Positions 60,991-64,000 of a stretch of DNA of 64,000 nt are shown piece by piece; position 1 is the first letter of the stretch; every line of letters starts with the position of its first letter. Origin of the DNA: JAAYUD01 sp041907665. GTDB lineage: Bacteria > Bacteroidota > Bacteroidia > Bacteroidales > Bacteroidaceae. The notes below the pieces were generated by a model. It did not search any database, was not told the DNA's origin, and saw only the letters and a list, made by a program, of their open reading frames with translations. The position numbers were made by a program, and so were the translations under genes. The stretch spans positions 10,654 to 74,653 of the forward strand of contig JAYRGW010000011.1 in the NCBI GenBank assembly GCA_041907665.1, in the 5' to 3' direction.

Positions 60991-61713
60991 ATGAGAAAAA
61001 TGATTTTAGCATTGATTTATTTGTCTTTTTTCAGTTTCTTTTCTTGTCAGAACGACTTGATTGAGTACGAAAAGGGAGATGTGAAAGTAAGTATTGAGCA
61101 GGGAGATGAGTGGTTGCATGATTTTCCTTTGTTTTGGGGTATTAGCAAGAAGAATCCGCCTCAGATAGCTATTTGGTTGGAAGATACTCAGGGACATTAT
61201 CTTTCGACAGTGTATGCCACACATAAGATTGCTACCCAATCGTGGCTGTCGGCCGGTGGAAACAGACGCAAGGAAGCATTGCCTTGTTGGTGTTATGCCC
61301 GCGGGGTGAAGTATGAAGACGGTCTATACTTGCCTACAAAGAGCAAACCACTCACCGATGGTCTTTCTGGTGCCACTCCCCGCGGTAGTTTTAATGTGAA
61401 ACTCAAACCTTCTAGTGCGTTGCAGAAATTTGTGGTGAAAGTAGAGATCAATCATTCTACAGACTTCAACGAATATTATCCGAAATCGGCCAAAGAAGGC
61501 GATGCCAATTATTCGGGCGGAAAGGAAGGTAGCGGTCAACCGGCTTTGGTATATGCTGCCAATATCGATTTGTCTTCGGGACAAAAGACTTTTGAAGCCG
61601 TATTGATAGGACATAGTAGTCCCGATGGTACATCGGGTGAAATCTATAAAGATTTGTCGGGATTGACTACCGCTCTGCACATCGTGAAACGTATAACAGT
61701 GAGCATCCAATGA
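60991..61713 (+). CDS. Probable lipoprotein, DUF2271-like
   Basis: The 240-residue protein has a signal with a lipobox-like end, SFFSFFSCQN (Cys near residue 19), so it is probably lipid-anchored. The mature part contains PQIAIWLEDTQGHYLSTVYA and WLSAGGNRRKEALPCWCYAR, resembling DUF2271 proteins, which are annotated as periplasmic and often lie near flavin or metal redox genes. Later segments are SGATPRGSFNVKLKPSS and KEGSGQPALVYAANIDLSSG. The stop overlaps the start of the next gene by 4 bp. No function is known to me. Operator copy at 60947-60962 links it to the TetR gene. Confidence 0.7.
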   Translation: MRKMILALIYLSFFSFFSCQNDLIEYEKGDVKVSIEQGDEWLHDFPLFWGISKKNPPQIAIWLEDTQGHYLSTVYATHKIATQSWLSAGGNRRKEALPCWCYARGVKYEDGLYLPTKSKPLTDGLSGATPRGSFNVKLKPSSALQKFVVKVEINHSTDFNEYYPKSAKEGDANYSGGKEGSGQPALVYAANIDLSSGQKTFEAVLIGHSSPDGTSGEIYKDLSGLTTALHIVKRITVSIQ

Positions 61714-62234
61714 AAAAGTATTTTATCGTATTTATAGCCTGTATGGGTTTTGCATCGTTGAATGCTCAGTGCATACACAACGTGGTATTCAGCACTGATA
61801 TGGGAGTTGGCATGGCAGCCAATACTCCCGAGTATACTCCGTTTACGTGGCGAGTGATGGGGCACTATAGCGCAACGAAACATTTATCGGTAGGAGTAGG
61901 CACGGGGTTGTCGTTTTACGAAAAGGCATTGATGCCTGTATTTGCCGATGCAAAGCTTATGATAGGGAAGGCTCATAAACTGAATCCCTATGTAGAATAT
62001 GCAGTTGGTTATAGTTTTGTGCTCGATCGCAATGCCAATGGTGGATTTTATATGAATCCTGCTATCGGTATGCGCTACTCTTTGAGCAAAGGCAAGGCTT
62101 TAACTTTTTCGGTGGGATACGAACAGCAGAAACTCGAACGATTGAAAGAATACCAGAACTCATTGTATGTGGCACAGTTTGCCGAGAAACTGGATCATGC
62201 TTCCATTTCATTTAAGGTAGGATTCAGTTTCTGA
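61710..62234 (+). CDS. Small outer membrane beta-barrel protein
   Basis: The 174-residue protein has a signal peptide MKKYFIVFIACMGFASLNAQ and alternating-strand segments: HLSVGVGTGLSFYEKALMPV, NPYVEYAVGYSFVLDRNANG, FYMNPAIGMRYSLSKGKALT, ending in an aromatic residue (VGFSF), as needed for barrel assembly. It overlaps the DUF2271-like gene by 4 bp (ATGA), so both are made together. Role unknown. Confidence 0.78.
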   Translation: MKKYFIVFIACMGFASLNAQCIHNVVFSTDMGVGMAANTPEYTPFTWRVMGHYSATKHLSVGVGTGLSFYEKALMPVFADAKLMIGKAHKLNPYVEYAVGYSFVLDRNANGGFYMNPAIGMRYSLSKGKALTFSVGYEQQKLERLKEYQNSLYVAQFAEKLDHASISFKVGFSF

Positions 62235-62294
62235 TGACTGTACGGCAATATTGTAATGCTGCTTAGAGAGAATCTGACCTTTCGAGTTGGATTC

Positions 62295-63092
62295 TCAAAA
62301 AAAGTATTCCGAAACGGGGGCACATACCTTGAGATATTCTTTGGGCGAATAACCCGAAAAGAGTTTAAATTCTTTTATCATGTGCGATTGGTCGGTAAAG
62401 GCACATTCATACGCTAGTTGGGCAAACGTGATGTCGGGCTGATGCTCCATTATGTGCAGTGCCCGCTGCATGCGCACGGTGCGTAGGAATTGTTTGGGAG
62501 TGATACCGAAATTTTCATTGAACGTTCGCCTGAATTGCCGTTCACTCAGACATGCCACGTCCGACAAGGAAGTGATATCTGCCTGCGGCAAAATATTGAT
62601 TTCATGCTGCACCGCTTTCCACCGTTTCTGTTCGTAAAGAGGTATGTTCTGTAATCTTTTTACCAAAAATTCTTCAATCATTCCGATACATATATTGTCG
62701 TCGTAATGATTGATTATTTTTTTAGAAAGTTCCATCAGTTCCATATCCGAGGTATCGTCCATCGAGACTTTCAGTCCATTGAATAGATAGGCCGGCCGAT
62801 GGAGTAGAAACTGAGCCGCATAGGGCTGCAGTACCACCACTATCATATTGAGATCGCCTGTCGAAGCCACGTCATAATACGTCATAGCCTGTCCGCCTAC
62901 AAACGATTGGGGTTGCATTGCATTCTCGCTTTGAATGCGAAGCCGTTGGTTGCGGTGAAACACCAATTGTACGCTTCCAATGGGTATCACTCGCTCGGTG
63001 ACAATAATAGGGCTATCATCCTTCAATATCCAATAGTGGTGAATATAAGGAGATAATATCTTTGATGGTCGTATAATCCTGAATGACTGCAT
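62295..63092 (-). CDS. AraC-family regulator
   Basis: The 265-residue protein has an N-terminal cupin-like sensor (IHHYWILKDDSPIIVTERVI) and C-terminal double helix-turn-helix: SLSDVACLSERQFRRTFNEN then FGITPKQFLRTVRMQRALHI and FAQLAYECAFTDQSHMIKEF. The start at 63092 (MQSFRIIRPSKILSPYIHHY) is chosen because TAACTTTG (63106-63099, minus) just upstream looks like a -7 box; this would give a transcript with almost no leader. It faces the YjdF-like gene 133 bp away. Target unknown. Confidence 0.88.
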   Translation of the reverse strand: MQSFRIIRPSKILSPYIHHYWILKDDSPIIVTERVIPIGSVQLVFHRNQRLRIQSENAMQPQSFVGGQAMTYYDVASTGDLNMIVVVLQPYAAQFLLHRPAYLFNGLKVSMDDTSDMELMELSKKIINHYDDNICIGMIEEFLVKRLQNIPLYEQKRWKAVQHEINILPQADITSLSDVACLSERQFRRTFNENFGITPKQFLRTVRMQRALHIMEHQPDITFAQLAYECAFTDQSHMIKEFKLFSGYSPKEYLKVCAPVSEYFF

Positions 63093-63098
63093 AATGTG

Positions 63099-63106
63099 CA
63101 AAGTTA
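63099..63106 (-). promoter_or_regulatory. Putative -7 element of the second AraC gene
   Basis: TAACTTTG on the minus strand fits TAnnTTTG and ends 6 bp before the ATG, which implies a leaderless or near-leaderless mRNA. No good -33 box. Confidence 0.35.
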
Positions 63107-63225
63107 CGAACTTGCTGCCAGACGGCATAGTAAAAATCGGACATTCTTTTTAAGGTGTCCGAATATTACTATCATGCGACTCGAAAAAGAACTAATTTTG
63201 CGGTCAATTATACGATATACTATAT

Positions 63226-63660
63226 ATGATTGACCATTCTGTAACGATTACCTTCGAATCTCCCTTTTGGATTGCATTGTTTGAGATGAATGATGAGAAG
63301 GGGTACTCTGTAGCCCGAGAAGTTATTGGCGTTTCGGAACCTACGGGCTCAGATATTTCATTGTTTTTTACTCGTCTGGATTTTGATCGGTTAGTCTATT
63401 CAACCCCCACGTTATACGAGTCGGATAACAACAGTCGTCGTGCCATGAACTATAAAAGAATGCAGAAAAAAATAAAGAGGGAAGTGGAGTGTAGAGAGTT
63501 TAAATACACTTTCACCAAAGCCCAAATAGAGTTGAAGAAATTGCACCAGGAGAAAAAGATTCAGCGCAAATGCCTCACGAAGCAGATTGACGAAGAAAAG
63601 AAAGAATGGAAATTTCAGATGCGGCAGCAGAAAAGGTTCGAAAAGCATCGTGGGCATTAG
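63226..63660 (+). CDS. DUF2992 (YjdF-like) protein
   Basis: The 144-residue soluble protein matches the YjdF pattern: SVTITFESPFWIALFEMNDE, SVAREVIGVSEPTGSDISLF, and a strongly basic, helical C-terminal half (MNYKRMQKKIKREVECREFK, ending KHRGH). In Firmicutes yjdF is known to be controlled by an azaaromatic-sensing riboswitch; no similar structure is evident here. Its biochemical role is unknown to me. The region downstream holds array D. Confidence 0.8.
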   Translation: MIDHSVTITFESPFWIALFEMNDEKGYSVAREVIGVSEPTGSDISLFFTRLDFDRLVYSTPTLYESDNNSRRAMNYKRMQKKIKREVECREFKYTFTKAQIELKKLHQEKKIQRKCLTKQIDEEKKEWKFQMRQQKRFEKHRGH

Positions 63661-63742
63661 CCGTTTGTTCTTCTATACAATTACAGCTGCATTTACTTGT
63701 CATATCATCTCTTCTTAATCTTGCGACTTTCTCATTAGAATA

Positions 63743-63874
63743 CAGTCTAAAAAACAGACGTATGTCACTGCCATAACTTCCGTTAGTTACTGCGGTAACT
63801 AACGGAAGTTATCGTAACAACTAACGTTAGTTTCTTCAACAACATCCGTTAGTTACCGCTGCGACATACGGTTG
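63743..63874. repeat. 22-bp-periodic array D
   Basis: Six units of 22 bp lie at 63743-63764, 63765-63786, 63787-63808, 63809-63830, 63831-63852 and 63853-63874. The common core is nnAACTnACGTTAG with variants such as AAAACAGACGTATG. A perfect 16-bp inverted repeat, AACTTCCGTTAGTTAC (63775-63790) with GTAACTAACGGAAGTT (63795-63810), spans two units. The sequence 63661-63742 holds no gene. An adjacent HU-like gene, if any, must be to the right of the window. Confidence 0.75.
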
Positions 63875-63908
63875 ATTTTTTGCAAGGTGAAACAAGGTCA
63901 CAGCCGTC

Positions 63909-63972
63909 GTTGTCGTATGTTAGTTTTTTCGGTGACGTCCTTAAGTTTTCGGAAAAACTAACATACGACAAC
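63909..63972. repeat. 20-bp perfect inverted repeat at the right window end
   Basis: The arms at 63909-63928 and 63953-63972 are exact reverse complements (core TCGTATGTTAGTTTTT) around 24 bp. The arm sequence is related to array D units (GTATGTTAG), and two 22-bp steps can be read from 63915. It may continue array D in the opposite sense. Confidence 0.7.
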
Positions 63973-64000
63973 ATTTTTAGGAGCATATGACGTTTTGGAA

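Noticed and set aside
62270..62298. Stem GAGAATC/GATTCTC between the convergent barrel and AraC genes as a terminator
   Set aside because: The stem is followed by A on the plus strand, has no T run on the minus strand and includes the AraC stop codon; it is too weak to call.

Overview
The window looks like a chromosomal segment of a Bacteroidales bacterium, Bacteroides-like. The evidence is the AT-rich sequence, starts with almost no Shine-Dalgarno signal, and many promoters of the Bacteroidetes form TTTG - 19-21 bp - TAnnTTTG. The gene content agrees: HU-related proteins with a C-terminal extension, a NUDIX-type sugar regulator beside xylBAE, and a galM/permease/galK cluster facing manA. I saw no rRNA, tRNA or CRISPR array.

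Layout. 1-5.7 kb (minus) holds a Wzx flippase start, two glycosyltransferases and an AddA/RecB-like helicase-nuclease. 5.8-6.5 kb is an HU-like gene with a 22-bp-periodic array in its leader. 6.8-13.2 kb (plus) is a polysaccharide operon from a well-formed promoter: four glycosyltransferases, an anchored beta-propeller protein and an acyltransferase. 13.3-19.9 kb (minus) completes the locus with two glycosyltransferases, an O-antigen ligase/polymerase, a Wzc-like co-polymerase and a half-length TolC-like protein. 20-22.4 kb has an aminotransferase and fabD. 22.7-27.9 kb is xylose use (NUDIX regulator, xylB, xylA, xylE). 28.3-33.2 kb is galactose/mannose use. 33.3-38.5 kb has an ion antiporter, an AspT-type transporter, ispF, an FAH-family enzyme and rex. 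38.5-41.5 kb is an accessory island with an XRE-type regulator between two repeat systems and a frameshifted integrase. 41.7-46.9 kb is pyrimidine (pyrK, pyrD) and NAD (nadC, nadA, nadB) synthesis. 47.1-51 kb has the second HU-like gene with its own array, a MarR regulator and a four-domain CoA-disulfide reductase fusion. 51-64 kb is mixed: nitroreductase, sugar kinase, a DUF1016 gene broken by one stop codon, a GH31 enzyme, a nucleotidyltransferase-fold protein, MATE, AraC, TetR with its likely target genes, and a DUF2992 protein.

The most interesting signal is a family of 22-bp-periodic arrays at five intergenic loci (about 6.4, 28.1, 40.1-40.4, 47.8 and 63.7-63.9 kb). Unit sequence differs between loci but the period does not. 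At two loci the array starts at the predicted transcription start of an HU-like/winged-helix gene, so it would form the mRNA leader of that gene. The two HU-like paralogues are alike in the HU part and differ in the predicted recognition helix, as their arrays do. This suggests locus-specific pairs of array and DNA-binding protein.
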